Below are positions 1 through 39,094 of a DNA stretch of 64,000 bases, piece after piece; the first letter of the stretch is position 1, and the number at the start of each line of letters is the position of its first letter. The DNA lies in contig OX578133.1 in NCBI GenBank assembly GCA_951213105.1, positions 137,435,203 through 137,499,202 of the forward strand. Direction: 5' to 3'. Under the pieces are notes generated by a model. That model saw only the letters and a program-made list of their open reading frames with translations, did no database searches and had not been told where the DNA came from. A program made the translations under genes and the position numbers. The stretch is from Amaurobius ferox. Its lineage: Eukaryota > Arthropoda > Arachnida > Araneae > Amaurobiidae.

Positions 1-240
1 AACGCTAGCATGAACCGTTCTCGAGATATTGCACATTTTTTAAATAACTTTATAAAAAAAAATCTCATAAATTAAAAGAAATATATTAACTGTTGAGAAA
101 CATGTTCACTTTTCATATGTAATATCATGCGATAAATTTGATGACATCATTCTCGTGGATCTAGCTCATTCCATTCCCGAGAAAATATACTTTGAGTATA
201 CTTTTGTATTTGAACGACAATCAGCTATAAGAATAACTTA

Positions 241-395
241 TTTCTCCGTCCATAACGCTTGGCGAGATTTTGGCGACGAGTTTGGCGGCATGTCGCCAGC
301 TTGGCGACATTTTAAATGTTGCCAAATTAACGAAAATCTCGCCAAAGTGATAAAAATGACGCTAAATCAATGAAAATGACGACTAATTGAAGAAA
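241..395 (+). repeat. Short-period degenerate repeat (gcgacattttcgccaa type)
   Basis: Degenerate about 20-24 bp units alternate ggcgacattt and aaaatgacgctaaat. An inverted copy of the same repeat lies at about 58,655-58,770 (tttagcgtcatttttgttaa), so it is a dispersed family. Confidence 0.6.
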
Positions 396-829
396 ATTTA
401 ATATCTTGGAAAGAATATAAGTATCTACTATAAGAATAACATTGTTTTAACTGTAAAAGTAGTAAATTCATTGCATTATATAAGGAAAGTCATGTGCTGC
501 CCACATCAGATTTTTTTTAAATGCATTCGAAAATTGGGTAGCCGAGAATTCGATTGCGTTTAAAATCAATACGGTTCAGTATTCAACGATTATAACCAAA
601 TTTCAGTGCCTTCCAAAAGTTAAGCACCCGACACAAATTCAACACATCCGTGGAATTTATTGGGAGAAACTTACTGTTGTCGCCGTTGGAGATACGCAAA
701 TACCTAATGAAGTATCCAATAGCGATTTACTCTTCGAACAATATGAAACTTATGAGCTGGTTGAAAAGAGTGTCAGTTGTCAAAGAAAAATTTTCGACGA
801 GTTATAGGGTATATTTTGGATTATATTAG

Positions 830-1760
830 CATTGCTATGAATCATAAAATGCGTTTGGAAGTCCGGCGTGCTGTTGAAAGGCTTTAGGAATAGCAGTTTA
901 TTAAGGAGGTCGCCAATGCCTTTTCTGTGAACCATTCTGCCATTTGTCTTTTATGAAAACAATTCCAAACAAGTGAGACTTTTATCCAAAAATACGTTCT
1001 AGGTTATCCTAGTTACAACATCATCAGATAACGAGCATATCACATTATTGGCGAAACTCAATCTCCGAGAGGAACCGCACCAGTTCTACGAGCGGGGCTA
1101 CCACAGCAATTCAATATCCACTAGTATCTACTATGAAGCGAAGGCTATACGTCAAAGGACTTTATACCCTGGTACCACCAGTTTCTTTCGCTTCAGTGCT
1201 AAGGCCAGAGAAGCATGTTTAAAATTTTGTCGTCAGCAAGCGACTTGCACAGAATCGGAATGGTCTAATGTACTAAGTTTCGCTTATGAGTCACGATTTG
1301 CCTTAGATTCAGACAGTAAACGTATAAGAGTCTAGAGAAAACGTAGAATACGCAACCAGTCCAATAACATTTCAGCATCGCGCTTCTAGGCGTGATTAAT
1401 GTGTTAGTATCGGTTTGATTTTTTGGGGGAGATTGTGTACCAATCTCCACGTGTTCACAGAGTTACTGTGCTTGCGGAAAAATATTGGGACTCAGTCCTT
1501 GAACACTTCATGAGACTCTACGCTGAAGCAGTGGGTCCATATTTCTGTTGATGGACGAAACGCTCGTCCACACAACGCAGGGCTGGTGGACCAGTGCCTT
1601 GAGAGCAAAGGTGTTACTCGTATGCAATGGCCAGCGTATTCTTTGTACCTTAATCCCATCGAAAATTTTTGGATGCCCTTGGAAGAGCTGTCTATAATCG
1701 TCTCTACTCATGAGGAATGTGATAGTTTCTGCATATACCAAAGCACTTTTTTTATTTTCC
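830..1760 (+). pseudogene. Tc1/mariner-like transposase, full length but frameshifted
   Basis: Tc1-type enzymes excise and insert DNA elements at TA with a DDE catalytic core. Pieces in different frames follow family order. An HTH-like segment (IKEVANAFSVNHSAICLL, about 890-950) is followed by LKFCRQQATCTESEWSNVLS and FALDSDSKRIRV (the strand around the first catalytic Asp, here degraded to FAYES). Then comes DGRNARPHNAGLVDQC (second Asp region) and WPAYSLYLNPIENFW (third acidic residue, Glu of NPIE). Several frameshifts and stops make it inactive. Terminal inverted repeats were not identified. Confidence 0.82.
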
Positions 1761-1799
1761 TTTACTTCTGCTGTTCTTATGTTGCATGTTAGCCATAAT

Positions 1800-2340
1800 A
1801 ATACGATTAGTGCCTTTATATAAAAATGAACGCCATGTTTATTTAAACGTTAAATTAACATATTGATACAAGCCGTTGATTTTGAACATCATTTGTTAAT
1901 CAAACATAAAAAAATGAAGCCGAGATAGCATGCTATATTATAAGTATATTGGTGTACTTATCAATTATATAACGTGCACCTTAAAATCATTATGATAAAT
2001 GTTACTTTGTACACGCAATGAAACTTGCTTTACTTGAGTATCAAATCTCAATTAAATCGCAATGAAACTTGAACAATGCCTTAACAAAAACCGTAAGCCT
2101 GTTTTCTGCAAAGAGAAAGGAATTGTTTGACACTATGTACCGCAAACTAATTTGCTTTATTTGGTACTTTTACATACTAAAATGCATTTTAAACTAATTG
2201 TGGGTTTCACAAATTCCAAAAAGCAATAATTTTACAAATGAACAATTGTCCCTCTAACGAGCACCCTTGGAGAAAGTACCTTAACGCCATACCACCTGAA
2301 TCTTGGGGGACACAGGGTGCTACAATCACTTTTATTCGAT
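1800..2340. other. AT-rich DNA, nothing recognised
   Basis: No coding, RNA or repeat signal beyond general AT richness. Confidence 0.5.
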
Positions 2341-2362
2341 CGGGCATGGTATGAAATGAAAT

Positions 2363-2875
2363 GTGAGACGGGTGGCTCCAGAAGAGCCCAGCACATCAAC
2401 CAGAGGTCTATTGTACTATCCCAGACAGTACAGATCCTTACGAAAAGAGGCCAGTAGCCGATGCAAAGATAAGCAGGCACTTGACAGGTATGTCATTCAG
2501 CTCCCAGGGTTCAATCACTGTCGTTCAAATCTGTGTTCAAATGTGTTCAAATCTGTGAGCAGAGAAGACCTCACATTCACAAAGAATGCGAGCGGCAGTT
2601 TTTTCGCTGTATTTGCAGCCCCTGCAAAGCGAATATTTAGTGACACCCAAAATGTTAAGGTGTCTCTTGAGGGTGCAGTGCCCAGTAAGAAGCCCAACAA
2701 CCTTCCTGATGCCAGTCCTGCTGAGCTTGAAGAGCTCCTTTTAGCGTGTACGGGGGAAATTGCAGTTGAGAATTTTCGCCTGCCGGGCATCGGGCATGGT
2801 AACTTTTATATAAATCTTATCGGGCATGGTAACTTTTATATAAATCTTATCGGGCATGGTAACTTTACTATATAA
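2363..2875 (+). other. Unassigned open frame ending in an in-frame 30-bp tandem repeat
   Basis: About 450 bp of GC-richer DNA (2,345-2,790) is open for 170 codons. It includes FAAPAKRIFSDTQNVKVSLE and DASPAELEELLLACTGEIA, which I do not recognise. It ends in three 30-bp units cgggcatggtaacttttata(...), each coding for a 10-residue repeat around IGHGNFYINL. The same gatcgggcatggta word also occurs at 2338, left of the block, so the block may be an insertion into, or a duplication of, that site. It could be a transposon fragment or a noncoding coincidence. Confidence 0.3.
2786..2875 (+). repeat. 30-bp tandem repeat, three units
   Basis: Units begin cgggcatggtaactttta and are nearly identical; the last diverges after taactttacta. 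The unit length is a multiple of three, so the frame stays open through all copies. Confidence 0.85.
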
Positions 2876-3096
2876 ATGTACATAACGTATGCCCTCGTGT
2901 ACTTTTCTTTACTAAGTTATTGAGAGTATTTAATGACTTTTCTAGCAACAATGTATGTAGGAAGAATAAGAAAACAGAGTTTTTACTTGTAATACGGACT
3001 TCACTGCCGTTACCAATATGACTCAAATTTATGTTAACATTAATGAACTTCTAAAATTTATTGCACGCGTAAAATGGTAATGCCACAATGGTAATG

Positions 3097-3316
3097 TGAT
3101 GGCTCAGTGGTTATGGCAAGAGGAACGAACGCGGTACTCCCGTGTTTCTTCTTCTACACCAGGCAGAACTATTCCCGTGTCAATGCGGGGTATGAGAACG
3201 ATGGATCTGTAGGTCCGAAAGTTCACATAAGAGGTAATGGGCTAGGAGTTGAATGTGGAACGGTGATTTCCGTTGCCACCTCTACTGGGTTCCGGTCTAA
3301 ACTTGGTGATTCAAGG
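3097..3316 (+). mobile_element. Diverged SINE of the shared-body type
   Basis: It has a tRNA box A-like start (gatggctcagtggttatggc) and ends with ctactgggttccggtctaaa, as in the other family members. The middle is diverged and box B is not clear (aactattcccgtgtcaatgc). No convincing target-site duplication was found. Confidence 0.65.
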
Positions 3317-3319
3317 TAA

Positions 3320-4346
3320 TAATGAGATTCATATTCTGTAGTGCATTTCGACAACGTGTTCTCAGGGCAAAATGGTTAATGTTTAGGCCACTAAAATAGA
3401 CGAACGATTAGAATTAGATAGAGAATCCAGTGCCTGACCTTTTCAAAAAAGTTTACACAAATATTCACTGAGAATACTTCCTTTATGAAATCGTGTCTAT
3501 TTACTATTCGTAATTTCATTAATTAAAAACCATATGAGAGAACAAAACTCATAATTTAGATTTCTGTGTTATAAAAATATTAATACAATTATCTTACCTT
3601 TTCTTGTGAATATTCTAAAAAGGGATCAGAGGAGTAGAAAATTAAACGAAAATATTTTTATATTTTGTTTTAGCAATATGTCGTTTTTTATACAATTATA
3701 TAATACTAATAAAGTAAATTTTTAGATCGCAGAAATATACGACCAAGCGAGATGATCCATGTTTCGCCTGTGTAAGTACAGTTTTTTAATATTGTTTTTG
3801 TTTTCTTATGAATTATTTAGGTTAGTTGATAAGTGTAAAAGAATTCACAGTAAAACTTGACATGAAGTTTAAATGACCAAACTTTAATTCAAACATAAAT
3901 ACAAACGAAACACTTTTTACAACATGAATACAAACAAAACACTTTTTACAACATAAATAACACTGCAATATCATTCAACAGAGAATACAGTGGCATAATT
4001 AAATAACGCCTTATTTTGAACAAGACATAAACAACACCTATATTTCGTTACTAAATGAAACTTTCAGATCGAAATTTTGTATGCCTCAGACTCAGTTGTT
4101 GAACGTTACAAAATATGCATCAACATTTCACTCGCCACGGGTACTGCAATCATCTTACTATTAAAATCCTCTATAAAAGTAAATTGTCTTACGTATTCAT
4201 TAAAGTAATGAGCAATTCAATAGTACCTTAATGGTATGTTTCATTAACCTAAATAAGTATATTTATGTTTCAATAATTCAGATATTTACGTACAATAAAC
4301 AACATTTTAAACATGCTCCTTATAATCACGTACAACCGTAAAGAAA
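3320..4346. other. AT-rich DNA, nothing recognised
   Basis: Contains only a short tandem stutter (caaacgaaacactttttaca and caaacaaaacactttttaca, about 3,902-3,955). Confidence 0.5.
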
Positions 4347-5866
4347 CAAATAAAAAAAAGAAACACCGGACAGCAATTGCACAATTTACATCGCAGAACA
4401 AAACGAAAGCTATCGTTCTATAGGGATTAATGTTGTCTACAAATATCAATATTTAAAATTTGCTTAAGGGGTTATCTTCATAGTTATTTTTGCACTATAT
4501 CCAAAATATTCAAAAGCAACCCCCATTGATCATTAAATATTTAGATTCTATAGAAAATTCCAAGCGGATTTTTAAAAAGTTCAAAAGTTTTAATGGATAT
4601 TTCATACATTTGCAAGTGTTTGAAATTTACTGATCTTAATATTAAATGGGTTTTCCAGTATTTTGGATTCGCGATAAATAAATTTTTCAAGAAAATTGTT
4701 TTTGCATACATTTATACTAAAAATCCCAAACAAAATTCATGTAAATTTTAATATTCAAACATATTTGAAATATTTATTATTATATATTAAATTAATATTC
4801 ATGAAATCTATGAATAGCAAGAGCCTCTAATTTTAACACCATTCGATGCAGCTGCACCTGAAAGATCGGTATATAAAATTTCAGTTTTATTCGTGCAACA
4901 TTGACTTTACTATCAAATTTTATTCAAAATTCGAATATTATTAGGCTTATCGGGGACTATTCCCCAAAGTTATTGAAAGAAAGCCTCGGATGTTTTATGA
5001 AAATCATCTATGATTAAAAACATCGAACCTTACTCATCAATGTTTAAAAAAAAACGACCATCTATATGTAACACTTGAACAAAACGTGTTGTTGTTGTTA
5101 CTAATCTTAACTGGTCTAGACCAGGTCCATGAGACCAAAAACACTCAAAAAGTCCAAGAGGAGGAGGGAACTTCAAATCCTCCTTGGCAAGAACCAGGAA
5201 GGAAAGAAGATGATCAGGGGTGGATTATTGATGTTACATTTCCCACAAATGGGGAAAATCTTATTGCCCTGATCATATTTAAGGCATTTCAAGTGGCCAC
5301 TTAAGAGTCTGGACAGAGCAGTCTGCTGGACACGTTTGCCCGCAAAAGCAATAGCTCCACCCGGCAGCTTGCCACAATACCACTCATATGCTGGAGAAGA
5401 ACGCCAAGAAGTGGCTGTGGTAGATTTAACTCTTGAGCAGATCTCCAAAAAAGTCGAGATGTGAGAGATCAAATTCAGAACAAAACGTTGATGAAAGCGA
5501 TAGATACATACTGGCGGAGCCAGACTATCAGATCGGAATTCACCCTTTCTGCTGAAGAGTTCAATGTTTAAATGCAACCTTAATGGTTTTACTGGATCTT
5601 CTCAGTCAATTTTGGGCCTTCTTTCATTATTTTTTTGTCAATCTGCGTGAATGTTTTTGGTGAATCCGAACATGTAATGACCAAAGGGGGTTGCCCATGA
5701 AGATTTCGGAGGTGTGCCAAAATAACTATGAAGATGACCTCTTATGCAAATTTTAAATATTGATATTTGTAGAAGACATTAATATCGATCGATTGATATA
5801 TTCCATTTAATTTACAATATAAATGGTACAATTGCTGTTGGGTGTTTCTCTTCTTTTTTGACGGCT
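4347..5866. mobile_element. Element bounded by about 140-bp imperfect inverted repeats
   Basis: The left arm (about 4,347-4,492) and right arm (about 5,720-5,866) are inverted copies. Both contain caaattttaaatattgatat plus ttgtaga, and caattgctgt..ggtgtttctc. The layout fits a non-autonomous DNA transposon or a foldback. The LINE relic inside may be a nested insertion or captured DNA. Target-site duplications were not resolved. Confidence 0.5.
5173..5577 (-). pseudogene. Non-LTR retrotransposon (LINE) C-terminal RNase H/zinc-knuckle relic
   Basis: The minus-strand frame reads EWYCGKLPGGAIAFAGKRV, QQTALSRLLSGHLKCLKYDQ and NKIFPICGKCN. The order 'W(H/Y)...PGG...Q-TALSRLLSGHL...K.FP.C.KC' matches the end of the RNase H domain and the Cys motif of Jockey/I-type LINE polyproteins common in arthropods. 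The expected continuation (ASPEHILNC) is lost. It sits between the inverted repeats at 4.35 and 5.86 kb. Confidence 0.6.
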
Positions 5867-5869
5867 ATA

Positions 5870-8860
5870 TATAGTTTAAATATTAAGACATTTATGTAAA
5901 CACAATTCACAAGCTTAAATACATGTATAAACACTCACAAAGAACTATTTTTATATAAAAATATAAGTTTTTTCCGAAATAATATTGAAAGAGGTGGGAT
6001 CGTTAAGAATATTAAGAACTCTATAGTTTTTGTGCAGGTATACAAGTTTTCGAAGATTTTTATTAGATAATGTTTAAAGTTTTTACTAGCTAAAGATTAA
6101 AAAGAAGAAATTTTCAATAGTTTTCTCCAATGCATTGCCAATAATATCGGCTCAAAATAGTTTAATTGATTAATTCAATCGACAATAGTAAAATAACAAG
6201 ATAATAGTCAAAGGTTATTAGCACAGATAAAATATGGTGCTGCATGTAGTTAGTTGCTTTTAGAATATAAAAGACCAAAGTCTTCAGTACTAAAGATTGA
6301 CAGATCCAAACTGATAGGAGAAATGGGTTAAAACTGTAAAACAGTGGCTATATAATGCTAAAAATGGAGGTACCATGAATTCAGGGGCAAACTATATGAA
6401 ACCATTAAAGCAAAACTATTTCGGGGCCAAATAAACAGAAAACATCAATAAAATAGATTAAAATTATCCCAAATGAGTTCCAAAGAGGGTAGAAAGAAAA
6501 TATAGAAACAATTCAGGAGGAAAACCAATAAAAAGTTAGAAAATATCCTGCTAAATCGGAGTACTTTCTTGCGAATTCTAAAGACGGAGAAGTTTTTAAA
6601 CCATGTCAGTTTCCTTATGAATCCTCGAAAAACCTGTATGCTTCATATTTTATCTGTGCATATTAACGTTGATCATTATCTCTATTTCTTTCACACAGAG
6701 TTTTTCTTTTTATGTAATAGCATGAATTAGGGTAAAATAGATATGGTATACCGTCATCTTCTGTAAAGCAATTGCGTCAAAACAGCCAATGCAGAATTCC
6801 ACCGTTATTTCTGAAATTTATTTAACACATTAAAATGAACATAAATGTAACTGATATATAGTACACATGTCGTCAGGAATAACCTCACAAACAGTATTTG
6901 AAGTCATCGTACTTTAGCATTTACTGGATACTTTGACAGTATGACAGAATTATAAATACAATTTCTGCTGATTTATAATTGGTAAATATATGGAATTTTT
7001 CATTTTAAGTAAAATTTACTTTCAGCCCTGTTAAGAAATTAGAAGTTACTCCCTATTTTAATATAACGTGTTTTGACATAAGACATATTTTGTGCATTAT
7101 ATAGGTTTATGTTAAATATTTTTTGAGAAATTAAGTAATAATTACTATTTTATTAAATGCATGGTAGTTAATTTGAAAGCAAAAAAGTTAAGTTTAATGC
7201 ATTTTAATTTAAATCCTAAAATCCTCTATGTTCATGTAATGGCTACTAACCATATAATTATTTATATCAGTTTACTATGTAAATTTTTAATTTTTCCTAA
7301 AACCGTTACTTCTGGAATTTTGATATCTATTTTATTGAATATAGCTATATATTTCTCTATTTTATCTTTAAGAAAAGTCCCCTTTCCCTCTAAAAAATGA
7401 AATGAAAATATCACAATTTTAACACCGAACAGTTCATTTTGTTTTCATATTTTTATCGATATATTTGTTATTTTACGATAATCTGATATAAACTTATTAT
7501 CCTTTACAATTTCGATTATACGTAACCAATCATGTTTATAACTGATATATTTTATATTCCCTTTTAAGTTTTATTTAAAACACGTACGGTGAAACTCGAA
7601 ATTTCTTTCAACTTTCCACGTAAAAAATAATCTAAATTTTGTAAATATTAAAGTTGTTAATATATAAATTTCGTAACGACTAAAGTTAATTTCCCTATTT
7701 TTTTTCACATGTTAGAGACCTATATATATAAACCTGCTTCATTTATACCCTTATAAATGTTAAGTATACTAATTGCATAAAAATGTATTTAAATATTAGT
7801 TATAGTTGCCTCTTAACTAGTATAGAGCAACTGAACAAGTTAAAAATATTTTAGGTATAACATTTGCATGCAATATAAATATTTTGTTTTATTTTATGCA
7901 TATTTTATAATTTTATTTTTATTTCACTTTTAACAAACACACGATTATGTAAACTTCCAATATTCAATGCTTCGGAAGTGTATCACAGATCAAGTTTTAA
8001 ATACAATAAAACTTTAGTTGTCAAATAAGAGAAAACAACTATAAAGCGTAAAATTATCTGAAATATATTAAAATGTTACATTGATAAATACCAATGTAAT
8101 ATTATTCATAGGCTATTTATTAAATTAATAAAAATAACAACACTCTTTGAAGTGCTGATGATATATTTTTTTGTTTTAAATCTTAAATCAGATGTCTAGT
8201 AATTTAAAAATGTATTAAAAGTGCAGAATATTTTAAGATTTATTTATTTTTTTATTTTTCAATATGACTCTTTTATGTTGTGGTCTGATTTCTCTCCACA
8301 AGTTGTACTTTCCAAAATAGGTAGTTTTATTTTAGAAAATGTATTTTAATGTAAATATATTAAAACTTAATTAATAGTCGTACTAACTAAAATTAATTTA
8401 TATTAGTAATTACTATACATTTTATGAAGCATGGCAAACAATTCAAAATGTTTGACAATCTCAAAACGTGAAATAATTTTTTATTTTCCTCATAATACAA
8501 TAATCACTCAAAATAATTTTAAATCCTGTAAATAGACATTTATTGAACCACCTTTGGTTTAATATCATGCAAGATTGAATATATATATGAAACATGAAAA
8601 ACATGCTGAAACTAATTAAAAAACAAACAAAAATTGACCTCTAATTTATAAATAATATTCTTCAAAACTAAAATTTCACAAAATCTTGACAAGACAAACC
8701 AAACAATGTAGTAAACAGAGATAGTCGAAATTATGATATGCACATCTGGAGGATGAAAATGTGTCCAATTAAAATAAAGTTACAATTTTGGAAAAGCAAT
8801 GTTTACAGTTACTTTCCAAAGTTAATGTAGATTAATCGAAAATGATATCGAAACGTCAGT
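5870..8860. other. AT-rich intergenic DNA downstream of the tubby gene
   Basis: No coding or structured signal was recognised on either strand in about 3 kb. It probably includes any long 3' UTR near 8.8 kb. Confidence 0.5.
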
Positions 8861-8865
8861 AGATG

Positions 8866-8871
8866 TTTATT
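8866..8871 (-). promoter_or_regulatory. Candidate polyadenylation signal of the tubby gene
   Basis: AATAAA on the minus strand lies about 60 nt past the stop codon. The region is AT-rich and similar hexamers occur further on, so a longer 3' UTR using a later signal is possible. Confidence 0.4.
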
Positions 8872-8930
8872 ACAATAAACGGTATCACAGATACCACGAA
8901 AAAACATTTCTTTTGGAGGAAGAACACATA

Positions 8931-37046
<28,116 letters not shown>

Positions 37047-37283
37047 CTATAAGAAATATTAAATACTTGATAATCTAAAAATCTAAACTAATAGTTATTA
37101 TTTTACATACGGATATTAAGTCCGTAAATTGACGGAGTATAAAAAGTTGAGTAAAAAATATTTTTTTTCAGAATTTCTCTACAATCCTCTCACCTGTAAC
37201 ACTGGTGCTAACAAAACCCCAGACAATACAAGGGAATCCTCCCGTATCAATATTAATTATTATACGATGCATATACATACGAC

Positions 37284-37289
<6 letters not shown>

Positions 37290-37371
<82 letters not shown>
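37290..37371. repeat. (TA)n microsatellite, about 40 units
   Basis: An uninterrupted (TA)n run in the intron upstream of the first visible tubby exon. Confidence 0.95.
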
Positions 37372-37373
<2 letters not shown>

Positions 37374-38519
37374 CAACAACTAGTGCTTGTTTCTGAATAT
37401 GGAGACAGGCGGTCAGTTACTGTCAACTCCATATATTCAATCTACAAAAATGATGAAATTAATAAGATAACTAAAAGAGTTAAAGTAGAAAATAGAAGAG
37501 ATATAGTAAAGTACCCAAAACAAACAAACGAATTTAAAAGATTACTAGATATATTTCAAGATAATGCAAGTTACAAAATGAAAACCTTAAAACGATCTGT
37601 ATGCATTAAAACGAATTGTTAAAAAGGAATGAATAACAATGAATTGAAGGCACTGAAATTGTAAAATCACCATTTTACAACGATTTTAAAATTTCATGAT
37701 TTTACAATTTCAAAAAAGCACCTTAAACAATATATTTTATTTAACACGTTATATAACAGCATTATATAAAATAAAGCACAGTTTAACAAATAATAAAATG
37801 CAATGAAAGCACCAAATATGTACGTTACAGAAATGGATATTTTTTTTTAGAAATACGCTTAATAATATTAAGATAGAATACTTAAAAATACCCACTTTGG
37901 TTTTTCAAAAAGCAAATTTTCAGGTGACGATTATCTACAACTGATATGCTTCTTAAAATTCGTTGGCTTCTGCCGGAACATGCTTTTATTAATGCTTTAA
38001 AAATTACGATCAACACAACAGCGTTTTTGGTGAAATCTGATAGTTTTGATAACAGCTTCGCATACTTTCACATCGTACTACTGGTAACGCTAATACAAGC
38101 AAGCAAGCATGTTTACATTCTTTCAAATTATTATATAGATAATAAATAACAATAATTCGAAAATATAATAAACATAAATCTCACCAGTAACACGTTTTAT
38201 TGTAACATTTGCACGTGAAATAAAATATGCCGCGGTAAATCTTGACCGTCAACGTAGTATCTAAATATAATTAAACCAATATTACTTATATATATGTATT
38301 TAAAATAGTTGCGTTTATAATAATAATAATAACTGCCAGGTTGCCTTTATCAACAATGCCTTGGAACTTGTAGTAAACTTGCGAAACCTGAAACTTGTAG
38401 TAAACTAGGGTGCGAAGATTAATGCAGTTTCTGGATGCACCCAGCCAAAAGGGAATACTAAATTGCAGAAACAGCAAAGCGACCCGGACTCCACGTTCGC
38501 GCAACTTCACGAACTACAC
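37372..38519. other. Region upstream of visible tubby exons, no exon found
   Basis: No sequence resembling a tubby N-terminus with a donor site was found. A short duplication (aacttgtagtaaact, 38,366 and 38,393) is present. Confidence 0.4.
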
Positions 38520-38830
38520 ACAAAACAACTATACGTACCTCACCTAGACTCCCCGCTTTCACATTTTGCCATTGCCAAGTTGTTTTGCCCTGTAGAGGCC
38601 GCCCGTGCTCTCATTTATTAGTCATTTTGTTTGGCTGCCCTGCCTACCATAAGCTCAACCATCCCTTCGACTCTCCCCTCTGCACCCCCCTCTGTATATC
38701 CCCTTCAGGTTCGCCATCCCCTCCCTGACGTCACCGTTGATATCCTATATAACCTCCTTTAAGATATCTACGGACGCCACGCTTCTCGGATCTTAGTTCC
38801 ATGAAGTTTTATGAGACCTATAAAACAAAT
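38520..38830 (+). promoter_or_regulatory. GC-rich TATA/CRE block, possible solo LTR or promoter
   Basis: About 300 bp richer in GC than its surroundings, with a perfect CRE TGACGTCA at 38726-38733 and a TATA-like CTATATAA at 38745-38752, followed about 30 bp on by GC-rich DNA. The layout resembles the U3/R of an LTR, but no paired LTR, primer-binding site or gag/pol is visible nearby. On the other strand it lies upstream of the tubby exons, so a host promoter is the alternative. Confidence 0.3.
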
Positions 38831-39017
38831 GAAACCACCATGATGAGATTAAAATCCTTTACAAATTTTATAAATGAAACTATGATAGTTTTATTTTCAT
38901 TTTCAATTTAACCACATACACGTAACCCGAGAACCGTATATGGCTCGTGATCCACAATTCGTCGACCCCCGCTGTAGACTATCATTAAAAACTTATTCGA
39001 CAATTTACAACATTACG

Positions 39018-39018
<1 letters not shown>

Positions 39019-39084
<66 letters not shown>

Positions 39085-39094
39085 TATATATATA
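39019..39094. repeat. (TA)n tract at the 5' junction of Naiad copy A
   Basis: The run stops and Naiad coding sequence (CxC region) begins at once, consistent with insertion into, or 5' truncation at, a microsatellite. Confidence 0.9.

Noticed and set aside
37290..37371. Long Tyr/Ile-rich open frames at this and other (TA)n tracts
   Set aside because: They are simple translations of microsatellites on both strands, without gene context.
38286..38510. 74-codon minus-strand frame as a tubby exon
   Set aside because: The sequence contains a local duplication (YYKFQ twice) and no family motif; no acceptor/donor pair fits.
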